This document shows positions 29,051-37,117 of a stretch of 64,000 bases of DNA, piece after piece. The position numbers were made by a program, and so were the translations under genes. The notes under the pieces are model-generated. The model saw only the letters and a program-made list of their open reading frames with translations, did not search any database and was not told where the DNA came from. Source of the stretch: Phyllobacteriaceae bacterium. GTDB lineage: Bacteria > Pseudomonadota > Alphaproteobacteria > Rhizobiales > Rhizobiaceae. The DNA is taken from contig JADJTR010000005.1 of NCBI GenBank assembly GCA_016711085.1, positions 62,001-126,000 of the forward strand, in the 5' to 3' direction. Position 1 is the first letter of the stretch; each line of letters begins with the position of its first letter.

Positions 29051-29791
29051 TCAGGCGCCTTCGGCGCGGTTGGCTTCAAGCTTGGCCGCCCATTTGGACA
29101 GGTGCCGGCGCTCGCGCGGATTGTCAGCCTGGTTGCGCGTCGGCGAGAAGAACACGCCCGGCGCATGCAGGAGTTTCGAATAGGGGAAGACGATCATCAG
29201 CGCGGCCACCAGGCCGAGATGGATCAGCAGGAACGGGTCGGCCGGCAGCGGCTGGATCGAAAGGCGCATCAGGCCGAGGAAGAACGCCTTGACCGCGACG
29301 ATGTCGGTGCGGGCGACGAATTTCAGCGTCAGGCCGGAGACGCCGATGGCGACGAGCAACGCCAGCATCAGATGGTCGGACGGGCCGGAAATGTAGCGGA
29401 TGCGCGGCACAACGATGCGCCGCGCCCACAGCCCCGCGAGCCCCGCCACCATGGCGAATCCGGCATAGACGCCGAAGGGCTGGACGAGGCCGATCACCGA
29501 CCAGACCGGTTGTTGGAAATAACGGAAATGCCTGAGCAGCACGACGGCGAGCGCGCCGTGAAAGACGATGCCGAAAGCCCAGATCCATTTGTTCGACTTG
29601 AACAGGCTCTCGAACACCAGCACTTCGCGCGCCATGCGGAAAGCCACGCCCGTCGTGGTGATCGGAGCGGGCGTGGTCGGGATCTTGAGGGGCGCCGGCG
29701 TCGACGCATACTGCCAAATCCGGTAGCCGACGCCGGCGAGGAGGATCGCCGTCGCGGCATAGAACAAGGCAGCATAGATCATCGTCAGCAC
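29051..29791 (-). CDS. dsrM: DsrM, cytochrome b membrane subunit (NarI-like)
   Basis: 246 residues with about five to six membrane helices and histidines suited to two b-type hemes (for example FHGALAVVLLRHFRYF and LIHLGLVAALMIVFPYSKLLH). It anchors DsrK and exchanges electrons with the quinone pool. A second in-frame ATG lies nine bases in. Confidence 0.93.
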   Translation of the reverse strand: MLTMIYAALFYAATAILLAGVGYRIWQYASTPAPLKIPTTPAPITTTGVAFRMAREVLVFESLFKSNKWIWAFGIVFHGALAVVLLRHFRYFQQPVWSVIGLVQPFGVYAGFAMVAGLAGLWARRIVVPRIRYISGPSDHLMLALLVAIGVSGLTLKFVARTDIVAVKAFFLGLMRLSIQPLPADPFLLIHLGLVAALMIVFPYSKLLHAPGVFFSPTRNQADNPRERRHLSKWAAKLEANRAEGA

Positions 29792-29831
29792 GGCGGGCCT
29801 CCCCCCTGCTCCTCAACAGTCGTGCGATGAT

Positions 29832-29850
29832 CCGCCGGCCAGGCCGGCGG
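29832..29850 (-). other. Hairpin immediately downstream of dsrC
   Basis: CCGCCGGCC and GGCCGGCGG pair around a single base, 8 bases after the dsrC stop and ahead of dsrM. There is no T run, so it is not a classic terminator; it may stabilise the dsrABEFHC part of the transcript, giving more DsrC than DsrM. Confidence 0.5.
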
Positions 29851-29858
29851 AAGATCGA

Positions 29859-30191
29859 TCAGACGCAGCCGGTAGGCTTCGGCAGGCCGGCGATTTTGCA
29901 CGCCTGCTTGGCCGGGCCGTACGGAAACAGCTCGTAGAGGTATTTGTTGGAGGACTTCTCCGGGCCCATCTTCTTGGCCAGCGCTTTGGTCAGCACGCGG
30001 ATGGCCGGGGCGATCTGGTACTCGTCGTAATATTCGCGCAGGAAATTGACGACTTCCCAATGCTCGTCGGTCATGGCGACGTTCTCGTCCTTGGCGATGA
30101 GCAGCGCCAGATCCGCATTCCACTGCGACAGGTCGGTCAGGTAGCCCTCCTCGTCGTGAGCGATGTCCTGGCCGTTGAAATGATATCCCAT
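29859..30191 (-). CDS. dsrC: DsrC, sulfur carrier with two redox cysteines
   Basis: 110 residues. The C-terminal arm reads FPYGPAKQACKIAGLPKPTGCV, placing Cys98 and the penultimate Cys109 eleven residues apart exactly as in functional DsrC. It accepts sulfur from DsrE and is the co-substrate of DsrAB, released as a trisulfide. Compare the cysteine-free paralogue at 21350-21688. Confidence 0.96.
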   Translation of the reverse strand: MGYHFNGQDIAHDEEGYLTDLSQWNADLALLIAKDENVAMTDEHWEVVNFLREYYDEYQIAPAIRVLTKALAKKMGPEKSSNKYLYELFPYGPAKQACKIAGLPKPTGCV

Positions 30192-30227
30192 GATTTCCTC
30201 CCTTGGGTGTTGGTTGTTGCCCGGCTG

Positions 30228-30536
30228 TCACAGCCAGGATTGGGTACGCGCATGGTTCGCCGCGAGATCGACGAACCCTGCATAATCGACCGATTCGACC
30301 CCGGAAACGAGGTCTTCGGCCTTCATGCCGCGCGCGGCCACATCCGGACCGAGCACGTAGACTTTGCATGAGGCAAGCGACGCCTCAATGGCCTTGGCGG
30401 CGGACGAGCCCTTGCGGGCGCCGACCACGCCGTCCTCGATGAGGAGCACGGCGTCGCCTGGCAGCGCGAGGCCAAGCGCGCTCGAGAGGCTCGTGCCATC
30501 GAAGGGCGACTTGTTGACGGTGTGAAGCGTGGACAT
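30228..30536 (-). CDS. dsrH: DsrH, subunit of the DsrEFH sulfurtransferase
   Basis: 102 residues starting MSTLHTVNKSPFDGTSL, a typical DsrH N-terminus, with the TusB-like core AVLLIEDGVVGA. The position that carries a Cys in Allochromatium DsrH (about residue 20) is Ala here; one Cys remains at about residue 57. DsrH forms the alpha2beta2gamma2 complex with DsrE and DsrF. Confidence 0.93.
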   Translation of the reverse strand: MSTLHTVNKSPFDGTSLSSALGLALPGDAVLLIEDGVVGARKGSSAAKAIEASLASCKVYVLGPDVAARGMKAEDLVSGVESVDYAGFVDLAANHARTQSWL

Positions 30537-30546
30537 GTCGGTTCCT

Positions 30547-30948
30547 TTAGAAGCTCAGCACCACGTCCTGCTCGGACATGACTTTGGCCATTTCGGCGCG
30601 CGAGACCACCATGATCGACGGCAGGTCTTCCTCGTCGTCGGTGTCGTGGGTGATCGGCATCAGATCGTCGACTGACAGGCCGCGCTCGTCGAGCGATTCC
30701 TTTTCGACGTAGAGATTGCGCACATCGTAGTCGCCCAACGCCTTGTAGGTGTTGGAGAAATTCTTGAAGCCCGAACCCTTGGTGTTCTGGCCCGCCATCA
30801 GTTGGTAGACACCGTCGTCGACGAAGGCGAGGCTGACCTGCTGTTCGAAAGCGGCGCCGATGAGCACGACTTCCAGGCTCTCCAGCGCGTAGATTGTGCC
30901 GTAGGGGGCCTTGCGGTTGAGGTAGAGGAATTTCTTCGCGTCGCTCAT
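30547..30948 (-). CDS. dsrF: DsrF, subunit of the DsrEFH sulfurtransferase
   Basis: 133 residues of the DsrE/TusC fold (KFLYLNRKAPYGTIYALESLEVVLIGAAF, DDGVYQLMAGQNTK). No cysteine, as is usual for DsrF, which is structural. The ATG at 30948 (MSDAKKF) is preferred over one four codons upstream because it leaves 8 bases after dsrE. Confidence 0.93.
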   Translation of the reverse strand: MSDAKKFLYLNRKAPYGTIYALESLEVVLIGAAFEQQVSLAFVDDGVYQLMAGQNTKGSGFKNFSNTYKALGDYDVRNLYVEKESLDERGLSVDDLMPITHDTDDEEDLPSIMVVSRAEMAKVMSEQDVVLSF

Positions 30949-30956
30949 GGTAGCCC

Positions 30957-31349
30957 TCAATCGCCGAAAGTGACGAGACGGTCGGCCTTGATGCCGGCGT
31001 CAATCAGCTGGCCAAGCCCGGAAATCCGGAAGGCCGGCGCAATGTTGTCGGCGTCCTTGCCCTGGCGCTTGGCTTCGTTCTCGTCGAGAATGCCGCGCCG
31101 CTGCGCCGCCGCAATGCAGACGACCATGTCGAGTTTGTGCGCCTCGGCGAGTTCGCTCCACAGTTTCTGCAGGTTGCGGTCGTCCTGAGGCGGCACCGTC
31201 AGGCGCGTCGCGTTGTTGACGCCGTCATGGTAAAAGAACACGCGAATGATCTCGTGTCCCTTTTCCAGGGCCGCCTTGGTGAAATTGTAGGCCGTGTCCG
31301 ACGCCTGGTGCGTGTACGGGCCTTCGTTGACGACGATGCCGAATTTCAA
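30957..31349 (-). CDS. dsrE: DsrE, active subunit of the DsrEFH sulfurtransferase
   Basis: 130 residues when read from a TTG start at 31349, which aligns the N-terminus (KFGIVVNEGPYTHQASDTAY) with known DsrE and has a GGAG ribosome-binding site 8 bases upstream. The sulfur-binding Cys is Cys78 in MVVCIAAAQRRG, the same position as in Allochromatium. It passes persulfide sulfur to DsrC. Confidence 0.93.
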   Translation of the reverse strand: MKFGIVVNEGPYTHQASDTAYNFTKAALEKGHEIIRVFFYHDGVNNATRLTVPPQDDRNLQKLWSELAEAHKLDMVVCIAAAQRRGILDENEAKRQGKDADNIAPAFRISGLGQLIDAGIKADRLVTFGD

Positions 31350-31415
31350 GGCAAGTCTCCGTGCGGGTTGACGCCCTCCCCGACCATTTTGGGCCGGGGA
31401 GCGCATTGATCCGGA

Positions 31416-32510
31416 TCAGAAGTGGATGTGGGTCGACATGTTCATGTTGTGGCGCGAGCCGGTCCACGTGTCGATGTGATGCTTGGTGAAGGCGAGCCCG
31501 GTCATTTCGAAGAAACGCGGCCAACCGATGCGGTCGATCCACTCGCCCATGCGCTCCCAGTCCTTGGCGTTGTCCTTGTAGGCGTAGAGGATCTTGCGGA
31601 CGACCTCTTCCACCTCCGGCCAGCGCGGGGCGTTGTTGGGCAGGTTGGCGACGACCAGCTTGTGGAACGCCGGCTTGGAGCGGGCGTTGGAGTGCTTGCC
31701 GCCGACCCACACCGCGATCTTGGTGGAATCGGCGCCGTTGATCTGCATCGGCGGGCACGGCGGATAGCAGGCGCCGCAGCACACGCACTTCTTTTCGTCG
31801 ACTTCGAGCGACGGCTTGCCGTTGACCATCGCCGGGCGGATCGCCGCCACCGGACAGCGCGCCACGACTGCGGGACGTTCGCAGACATTGGCGACGAGAT
31901 CGTGATTAATCTTCGGCGGCTTGGTGTACTGGACGTTGATGGCGATATCGCCCTGGCCGCCGCAGTTGATCTGGCAGCAGGAGGTGGTGATGCGCACGCG
32001 GTTCGGCATCTCCTCCTTGATGAATTCCTGATGCATCATGTCCATCAGGCTCTTCACCACGCCGGAAGCGTCGGTGCCGGGAATGTCGCAGTGCAGCCAG
32101 CCCTGGGTGTGGCTGATCATCGACACCGAATTGCCGGTGCCGCCGACCGGGAAGCCGGCCTCGTTCAGCGCCTTGATCAGCGCCGGCACCTTCTCGAACT
32201 TGTCGACGAGGTATTCGATGTTGGACCGCGTGGTGAAGCGCACGAAGCCGTCGCCGATATTGTCGGCGATGTCGGCGAGCTGGCGGATGGTATAGACGTC
32301 CATCTGGCGCTGGGTTCCGGCACGAACCGTCCACACTTCGTCGCCCGACTTCGACACATGGTGCAGCACGCCCGGACGCGGCCGGTCGTGATAGGCCCAG
32401 TTGCCATAGTTCTTCTTCATGATCGGGTGCATGTACGGGAACGGGTCCGGCACGCCATGCTCGTCGGGAAGACGCGGCGGTTTCTTGGCTTCGACCTGGG
32501 TGGCAGTCAT
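31416..32510 (-). CDS. dsrB: DsrB, reverse dissimilatory sulfite reductase beta subunit
   Basis: 364 residues. Siroheme/4Fe-4S-binding cysteines appear in TTSCCQINCGG and CERPAVVARCP, and the ferredoxin domain in KKCVCCGACYPPCPPM. As part of cytoplasmic DsrA2B2 it oxidises DsrC-bound sulfur to sulfite when working in reverse. Ending in the TusA/Soe/SQR context and followed by dsrEFH and dsrL, it belongs to the oxidative type. Confidence 0.97.
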   Translation of the reverse strand: MTATQVEAKKPPRLPDEHGVPDPFPYMHPIMKKNYGNWAYHDRPRPGVLHHVSKSGDEVWTVRAGTQRQMDVYTIRQLADIADNIGDGFVRFTTRSNIEYLVDKFEKVPALIKALNEAGFPVGGTGNSVSMISHTQGWLHCDIPGTDASGVVKSLMDMMHQEFIKEEMPNRVRITTSCCQINCGGQGDIAINVQYTKPPKINHDLVANVCERPAVVARCPVAAIRPAMVNGKPSLEVDEKKCVCCGACYPPCPPMQINGADSTKIAVWVGGKHSNARSKPAFHKLVVANLPNNAPRWPEVEEVVRKILYAYKDNAKDWERMGEWIDRIGWPRFFEMTGLAFTKHHIDTWTGSRHNMNMSTHIHF

Positions 32511-32629
32511 GGTGCATCTCCTCCCTGGAGACAGGATTGCGCGTTCATGGCGCGGCGACGAACGCCACCGCGATTATGCGGAGGTTGACCGGCGGACGCC
32601 ATGAGGCCGTCCGCCGCATGGTCCGGTAC

Positions 32630-33910
32630 TTACTCGGCCGCTTCCCGCGCCGCCGCTTCCTCGGCCTTGCGCTCGAAATACTTGTCGGCCTCGTCGGTGA
32701 AATCGTCCGTGCGCACGTAGCAGGAGGTACGGGGATGCTTCACCATGTTGGCGTCCGGCTCCACGCCGATGGCGGCGAGGAAGGTCGGCATGCCGATGCG
32801 GTCGATGGTCTCGCCGACACGCTCGTGCTCGAGCGCGTTTTCGGCGAAGAACTCCATCACGGTGCGGGCGAACTCGACGAGGTTTGCGTAGTCCTCGTCG
32901 GTCTTCAGCGACATGAACGGCACCACAACGGTACCCATCAGATCGCCGATCTTGAGCGCGCGCTTGCCGCCGATGAGGATCGTCGCGCCGCGGTCATCGC
33001 CAGGAGAGAGCGCCTTGTTCATGACGTTGAGGCAGTGCATGCAGCGCACGCAGCTCTTGTTGTCGACGTCGAGCGTGTCGTCGTCGTTGAGCGACAGGGC
33101 GCGCGTCGGGCACATCGAAATGACCGAGTCGATCATGTATTTGCGGCCGACCTTGCCGATATAGGCCTTCACTTCCTCCTGGTTGACCTTCATGTCGTCG
33201 CGCCAGGTGCCGATGACCGCGAAATCGGCGCGGTGGATGGCGTTGACGCAATCGTTCGGGCAGCCGGAGAACTTGTACTTGAATTTATACGGGAAGGCCG
33301 GGCGGTGCATCTCGTCGAGGAACTCGTTGATGACCGAGCGGTGCGCCTTGACCTCGTCATAGAGGCTCATTTCGCAGCGCGCATGCCCAACGCAGCTCAT
33401 CGAGGTGCGCAGCGCCGGGCCGGCGCCGCCGAGGTCAAAGCCCATCTCGTTCAGCGCGTCGAACGCCTTCTGGACGTTTTCGGTCTTGGCGCCCTGGAAC
33501 ATGATGTCGCCGGACTGACCGTGGAAGGCGATGAGGCCGGAGCCGTGCTCCTCCCAAATGTCGCACATCTGGCGCAGCAGGTCGGAAGTGTAATGATATC
33601 CCGCCGGCGGCTGGACGCGCAGCGTGTGGAATTCCTTCGATTCCGGGAATTTGTCGGCGACTTCGGAGAAGCGCGGAATGACGCCGCCGCCGTAACCGAA
33701 CACCGAAACCGTTCCGCCTTTCCAGTAGCCGAGGCGGTTGGTGTAGGAATGCTCGAGTTGGCCGAGCAGATCGTTCATCATTCCGGCATATTGCTTGCCC
33801 TTGGAATCGCGCAGGCGCTTCAGGCCTGTCACGAAGCTCGGCCACGGACCATCCTCGAGTTGGTCGAGATTCGGCGTGGCGTGATTCGGCTTTGTACCTT
33901 CGGTCGACAT
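32630..33910 (-). CDS. dsrA: DsrA, reverse dissimilatory sulfite reductase alpha subunit
   Basis: 426 residues. The siroheme-cluster cysteines are visible in SCVGHARCEM and SGCPNDCVNAIHRADFA, and the inserted ferredoxin domain in CPTRALSL and CVRCMHCLNVM. The ATG at 33910 follows a near-perfect AGGAGGA ribosome-binding site. First gene of the dsr operon, with a leader of about 140 bases behind the divergent promoter region. Confidence 0.97.
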   Translation of the reverse strand: MSTEGTKPNHATPNLDQLEDGPWPSFVTGLKRLRDSKGKQYAGMMNDLLGQLEHSYTNRLGYWKGGTVSVFGYGGGVIPRFSEVADKFPESKEFHTLRVQPPAGYHYTSDLLRQMCDIWEEHGSGLIAFHGQSGDIMFQGAKTENVQKAFDALNEMGFDLGGAGPALRTSMSCVGHARCEMSLYDEVKAHRSVINEFLDEMHRPAFPYKFKYKFSGCPNDCVNAIHRADFAVIGTWRDDMKVNQEEVKAYIGKVGRKYMIDSVISMCPTRALSLNDDDTLDVDNKSCVRCMHCLNVMNKALSPGDDRGATILIGGKRALKIGDLMGTVVVPFMSLKTDEDYANLVEFARTVMEFFAENALEHERVGETIDRIGMPTFLAAIGVEPDANMVKHPRTSCYVRTDDFTDEADKYFERKAEEAAAREAAE

Positions 33911-34036
33911 GACGTCCTCCTCTAAGCTCCCTCGAGGCTCTGTCGAGCCCGGCGGCCACGCGTTCGCGCTGGCGTGCCGTTTGCAACGTTGTTCCGGCGG
34001 AACCTCCCGGCGTAAACGCCATTCCGCAACGAGACT

Positions 34037-34066
34037 TGCATTCGGCACACATATCGATATTAGAAT
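34037..34066 (+). promoter_or_regulatory. Candidate promoter for the TauD-cysG-mrp cluster
   Basis: TTGCAT and TAGAAT separated by 18 bases on the plus strand, overlapping the dsrA promoter. The 371-base dsrA/TauD intergenic region holds no gene; this overlapping promoter patch is the only clear feature in it. Confidence 0.38.
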
Positions 34067-34082
34067 GTTTCCAGAAAGACAA
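34054..34082 (-). promoter_or_regulatory. Candidate dsrA promoter
   Basis: On the minus strand TTGTCT and TATCGA are separated by 17 bases, a plausible sigma-70 pair in an AT-rich island, about 145 bases upstream of dsrA. The -10 lies in a perfect ATATCGATAT palindrome (34051-34060). Confidence 0.4.
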
Positions 34083-34281
34083 GCCGCATTCGTCGCCAAT
34101 CTGTTAAAAAATGGCGCGCATCCCCAGGTTGGGAGATGCCGCAAGGTGACGTCGAAACGGCGGGTCGCGCGGGGAGGCGCGACGCAATGAATGCAAGCCG
34201 GACACGCGCGCGCCATCGCCGCATCGCCGTTGAAAACGGCGCTGAAACAATGGCTTGTCGTTGTGCCCCGTGGAGGACGAA

Positions 34282-35220
34282 ATGACGCCGACCAATTCCG
34301 GGTCGTGGCTTGCGAGCACCGTCGGCCTGCCCGCCGATAGCCCGTTCCTGCTCAACAATGTCGCAGCCTATGAGCGTTGGCGCGGCGAAAAGCTGCATGC
34401 GGCGGAAGCAGCGCTCGACGCGGATTTCATCGACATCGCCGATCTGGCCAAACCGAGCGAATCCGAGCGCGCCGCGATCGTCGATTCCTGCCGGAAAACC
34501 AACATGGCGCTTTATCGTGCGCCGACGCTTGGCGGCGACGAAACCGGCACGCGAAGCGCGCTGGCCGCCTTCGCCAGCCTCATGGGCCTGACGCGTTTCG
34601 AGGAGCACCGCTCCGCCGATGCGAGCGGCATCGTGCCGATCGAGGTGGCGGATACCGGCGCGCGCGCCGGTTTCATTCCCTACTCCGACCGCGCCATCAA
34701 TTGGCACACCGACGGTTACTACTCCTATCGCTCGCCGACGCGGCTGATCCGCTCGATGGTGCTGCATTGTGTGCGCAATGCAGCTGAAGGCGGTGAGAAC
34801 GGCCTTCTCGACCAGGACATTGCCTATATCCGCCTGCGCGATGCCAATCCTGCCTACATCGAGGCGATGATGCATCCCGAGGCGATGACGATTCCGGGAT
34901 TCGACGATGAATCGGGCAAAAGCCACGGCGATGTCGCCGGACCGGTGTTCATCGCCGACGGCGAAAAACTGACCATGCGGTTCACCATCCGCAAGCGCAA
35001 CGTCATCTGGCGCGACGACCCGATCCTGACCGCCGCCCGCGACAAATTGGCCGGGGTGCTGGCCTCCGACCCCTTGATTCGCCGGGGTCGCCTCCAACCC
35101 GACGAGGGAATTCTCTGCAACAACGTCTTGCATGACCGGCAAGCGTTCACAAATAACGGGGATGCGGGCGCCGGCCGCCTGCTTTACCGCATCCGCTCCT
35201 ACGATCCGGTCGCAGCCTGA
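34282..35220 (+). CDS. TauD/TfdA-family Fe(II)/2-oxoglutarate dioxygenase
   Basis: 312 residues. The Fe-binding HxD motif is seen in NWHTDGYYSY (about residue 143), and the distal region NNVLHDRQAF and LLYRIRSY fits the second His and the oxoglutarate Arg. Substrate unknown; relatives hydroxylate taurine, carnitine precursors and similar compounds. It heads a cluster with siroheme synthase and Mrp, and sits back to back with dsrA, so a role tied to sulfur oxidation is suspected. The ATG at 34282 follows GGAGGA. Confidence 0.85.
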   Translation: MTPTNSGSWLASTVGLPADSPFLLNNVAAYERWRGEKLHAAEAALDADFIDIADLAKPSESERAAIVDSCRKTNMALYRAPTLGGDETGTRSALAAFASLMGLTRFEEHRSADASGIVPIEVADTGARAGFIPYSDRAINWHTDGYYSYRSPTRLIRSMVLHCVRNAAEGGENGLLDQDIAYIRLRDANPAYIEAMMHPEAMTIPGFDDESGKSHGDVAGPVFIADGEKLTMRFTIRKRNVIWRDDPILTAARDKLAGVLASDPLIRRGRLQPDEGILCNNVLHDRQAFTNNGDAGAGRLLYRIRSYDPVAA

Positions 35221-35238
35221 ACAGCGAGGGAACCCGCC

Positions 35239-35448
35239 ATGGCCAATCTGTCCGACCTGATCATCTCGCATCCCGAGATCGTCGATTACGAGGATCTCGA
35301 ACGCTTGGTGGCCGACGCCGCCAAATCCGGCATGATCCTGCTCTATATGGACCTGAAGCCGGATTTCCCCGACACGCCGCGCGACTGGCAGCAGCGCCTC
35401 GAAGTGATTTTCTACAATGCGGGCACGCCGAAGAGCCTGCGGAAATGA
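35239..35448 (+). CDS. Small conserved-looking protein of unknown function
   Basis: 69 residues, acidic, no Cys, no signal or membrane segment: begins MANLSDLIISHPEIVDYEDL and ends GTPKSLRK. I do not recognise the family. It is tightly packed (18 bases after the TauD gene, 4-base overlap with the next gene) and its codon use matches the neighbours, which argues that it is expressed. Confidence 0.7.
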   Translation: MANLSDLIISHPEIVDYEDLERLVADAAKSGMILLYMDLKPDFPDTPRDWQQRLEVIFYNAGTPKSLRK

Positions 35449-35666
35449 CCGATATCGAGCGCACGGAACTGGCTGTGATCGCCGCGCCCTATCGCCGCGA
35501 GGTCCGGCTTGAGGAAGCGCTGTTCGACAGCGGCATGAAAATGTTCCGCGTCGTCATTCGCGAAGGCCACCGCATCACGCAGATCGACCTCGACAAGGAA
35601 GCGGCGCAGAAATGGGTCGATGTCATGTCCGCGTGGGCGGCGAAACAACCGGCGGCGGAGACCTGA
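35445..35666 (+). CDS. Small protein of unknown function before cysG
   Basis: 73 residues: MTDIERTELAVIAAPYRREV, then a beta-rich middle (MKMFRVVIREGHRITQIDL) and an amphipathic helix. No Cys or membrane segment. It may belong to a DUF (DUF6967-like) seen in Alphaproteobacteria, but this is from memory and uncertain. ATGA overlap with the preceding gene and 1 base before the cysG start strongly suggest co-translation with siroheme synthase. Confidence 0.7.
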   Translation: MTDIERTELAVIAAPYRREVRLEEALFDSGMKMFRVVIREGHRITQIDLDKEAAQKWVDVMSAWAAKQPAAET

Positions 35667-35667
35667 C

Positions 35668-37089
35668 ATGCAGGCGCTGCCGATTTTCCTGAAACTGAAA
35701 GGCAAGCGCGTCGTCGTTGTCGGCGGCGGCACGCCGGCCGCGCGAAAGGCCGAAATGGCGCTGCGCTCCGGCGCGATCGTCGATGTCTATTGCCGCGAAC
35801 TGGGCGAGGATTTCCGCTCGATCGCCGACAACCCGAATTTGAGGCACGCCCGCCCGGTCGAAGCCGCGGACATGGATGGCGCGACGCTGGTCTGGTGCGC
35901 CACCGAGGACGACACCGTCGACCGCCGCGCCCACGCGCTGGCCAAGGCCGCCGGCGTCACCGTCAACGTCGCCGACCGGCCGGAATTGTGCGATTTCACC
36001 ATGGCCTCCATCCTCGACCGCTCGCCCCTTGTCGTGGCGATCGGCACCGAAGGCGCCTCTCCCATTCTCGGCCGCATGCTCAAAGCCAGGCTGGAAACCG
36101 AAATTCCCGCCGGCTACGGCCGCCTGGCGGCATTCGTCGGCGAACGGCGCGAAGCGCTTGAACACGCGACCAAATCCTCGGCCGAACGCCGCCGCTTCTG
36201 GGAACGCCTGCTGGAAGGGCCGATCGCCGAGATGGTGCTGGCCGGCCAGGACGGCGCGGCGGCTTCGGCTTTCGACGCCGAAATCGCCACGTTGGACATG
36301 GGCGGCAAGGCTACCCATCAAGGCGAGGTCTATCTGGTCGGCGCCGGGCCCGGCGATCCGGACCTTCTGACCTTCCGCGCCCTCCGCCTGATGCAGCGCG
36401 CCGATGTCGTGCTCTACGACCGGCTCGTTTCCGACGAGATCATCAATCTGGTGCGCCGCGACGCCGAGCGCATCTTCGTCGGCAAGCAGCGCAACAATCA
36501 CGCCGTGCCGCAGGACGAGATTTCGCAGATGCTCGTCGACCTCGCCAAGCAGGGCAAGCGCGTGCTGCGCATCAAGGGCGGCGATCCTTTCATCTTCGGG
36601 CGCGGCGGCGAGGAAATCGAACTGCTCGCCGAAAACAACGTGCCCTTCCAGGTGGTTCCCGGCGTCACGGCCGCGTCGGGATGTTCGGCCTATGCCGGCA
36701 TCCCGTTGACTCATCGCGATCACGCCCAGGCCTGCCTGTTCGTCACCGCACACGGCAAGGACGGCCAGATCGACACCGATTGGGAGGCCGTGCTGAGGCC
36801 CAACCAGACGGTCGCCATCTATATGGGCCTCGCCTTGCTCGACAGCCTGATGAAGGCTTTCATCGCCCGTGGCGCCGATCCGCATACGCCGGCCGCCGTC
36901 GTCGACAACGGCACCCGCGCCAATCAGCGCGTCGTCACCGGCACCATCGCCACCCTCGCCGAAAAAGCGAGCGCGGCCGCATTGCGCGGCCCCACCATCA
37001 TCATCGTCGGTTCGGTCGTGTCGCTGCACGACAAGCTCGACTGGTTCACCGGACGAAAGGCGGCCTCGGTCGCGCAGAAAAGCGAATAA
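35668..37089 (+). CDS. cysG: Siroheme synthase (trifunctional CysG)
   Basis: 473 residues. Residues 1 to about 210 form the precorrin-2 dehydrogenase/ferrochelatase module (KGKRVVVVGGGTPAARKAEM); the rest is uroporphyrinogen-III C-methyltransferase with VYLVGAGPGDPDLLTFRAL, the RIKGGDPFIFGRGGEE loop and VVPGVTAASGCSAYAGIPLTHRD. It makes siroheme, the cofactor of DsrAB, explaining its position next to the dsr operon. Confidence 0.95.
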   Translation: MQALPIFLKLKGKRVVVVGGGTPAARKAEMALRSGAIVDVYCRELGEDFRSIADNPNLRHARPVEAADMDGATLVWCATEDDTVDRRAHALAKAAGVTVNVADRPELCDFTMASILDRSPLVVAIGTEGASPILGRMLKARLETEIPAGYGRLAAFVGERREALEHATKSSAERRRFWERLLEGPIAEMVLAGQDGAAASAFDAEIATLDMGGKATHQGEVYLVGAGPGDPDLLTFRALRLMQRADVVLYDRLVSDEIINLVRRDAERIFVGKQRNNHAVPQDEISQMLVDLAKQGKRVLRIKGGDPFIFGRGGEEIELLAENNVPFQVVPGVTAASGCSAYAGIPLTHRDHAQACLFVTAHGKDGQIDTDWEAVLRPNQTVAIYMGLALLDSLMKAFIARGADPHTPAAVVDNGTRANQRVVTGTIATLAEKASAAALRGPTIIIVGSVVSLHDKLDWFTGRKAASVAQKSE

Positions 37090-37117
37090 GATCAACAGGG
37101 ATTTCGAGGGAAACGAC

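Noticed and set aside
33911..34281. Possible riboswitch in the long leaders between dsrA and the dioxygenase
   Set aside because: No conserved riboswitch core or strong paired structure could be recognised; only promoter-like elements were retained.
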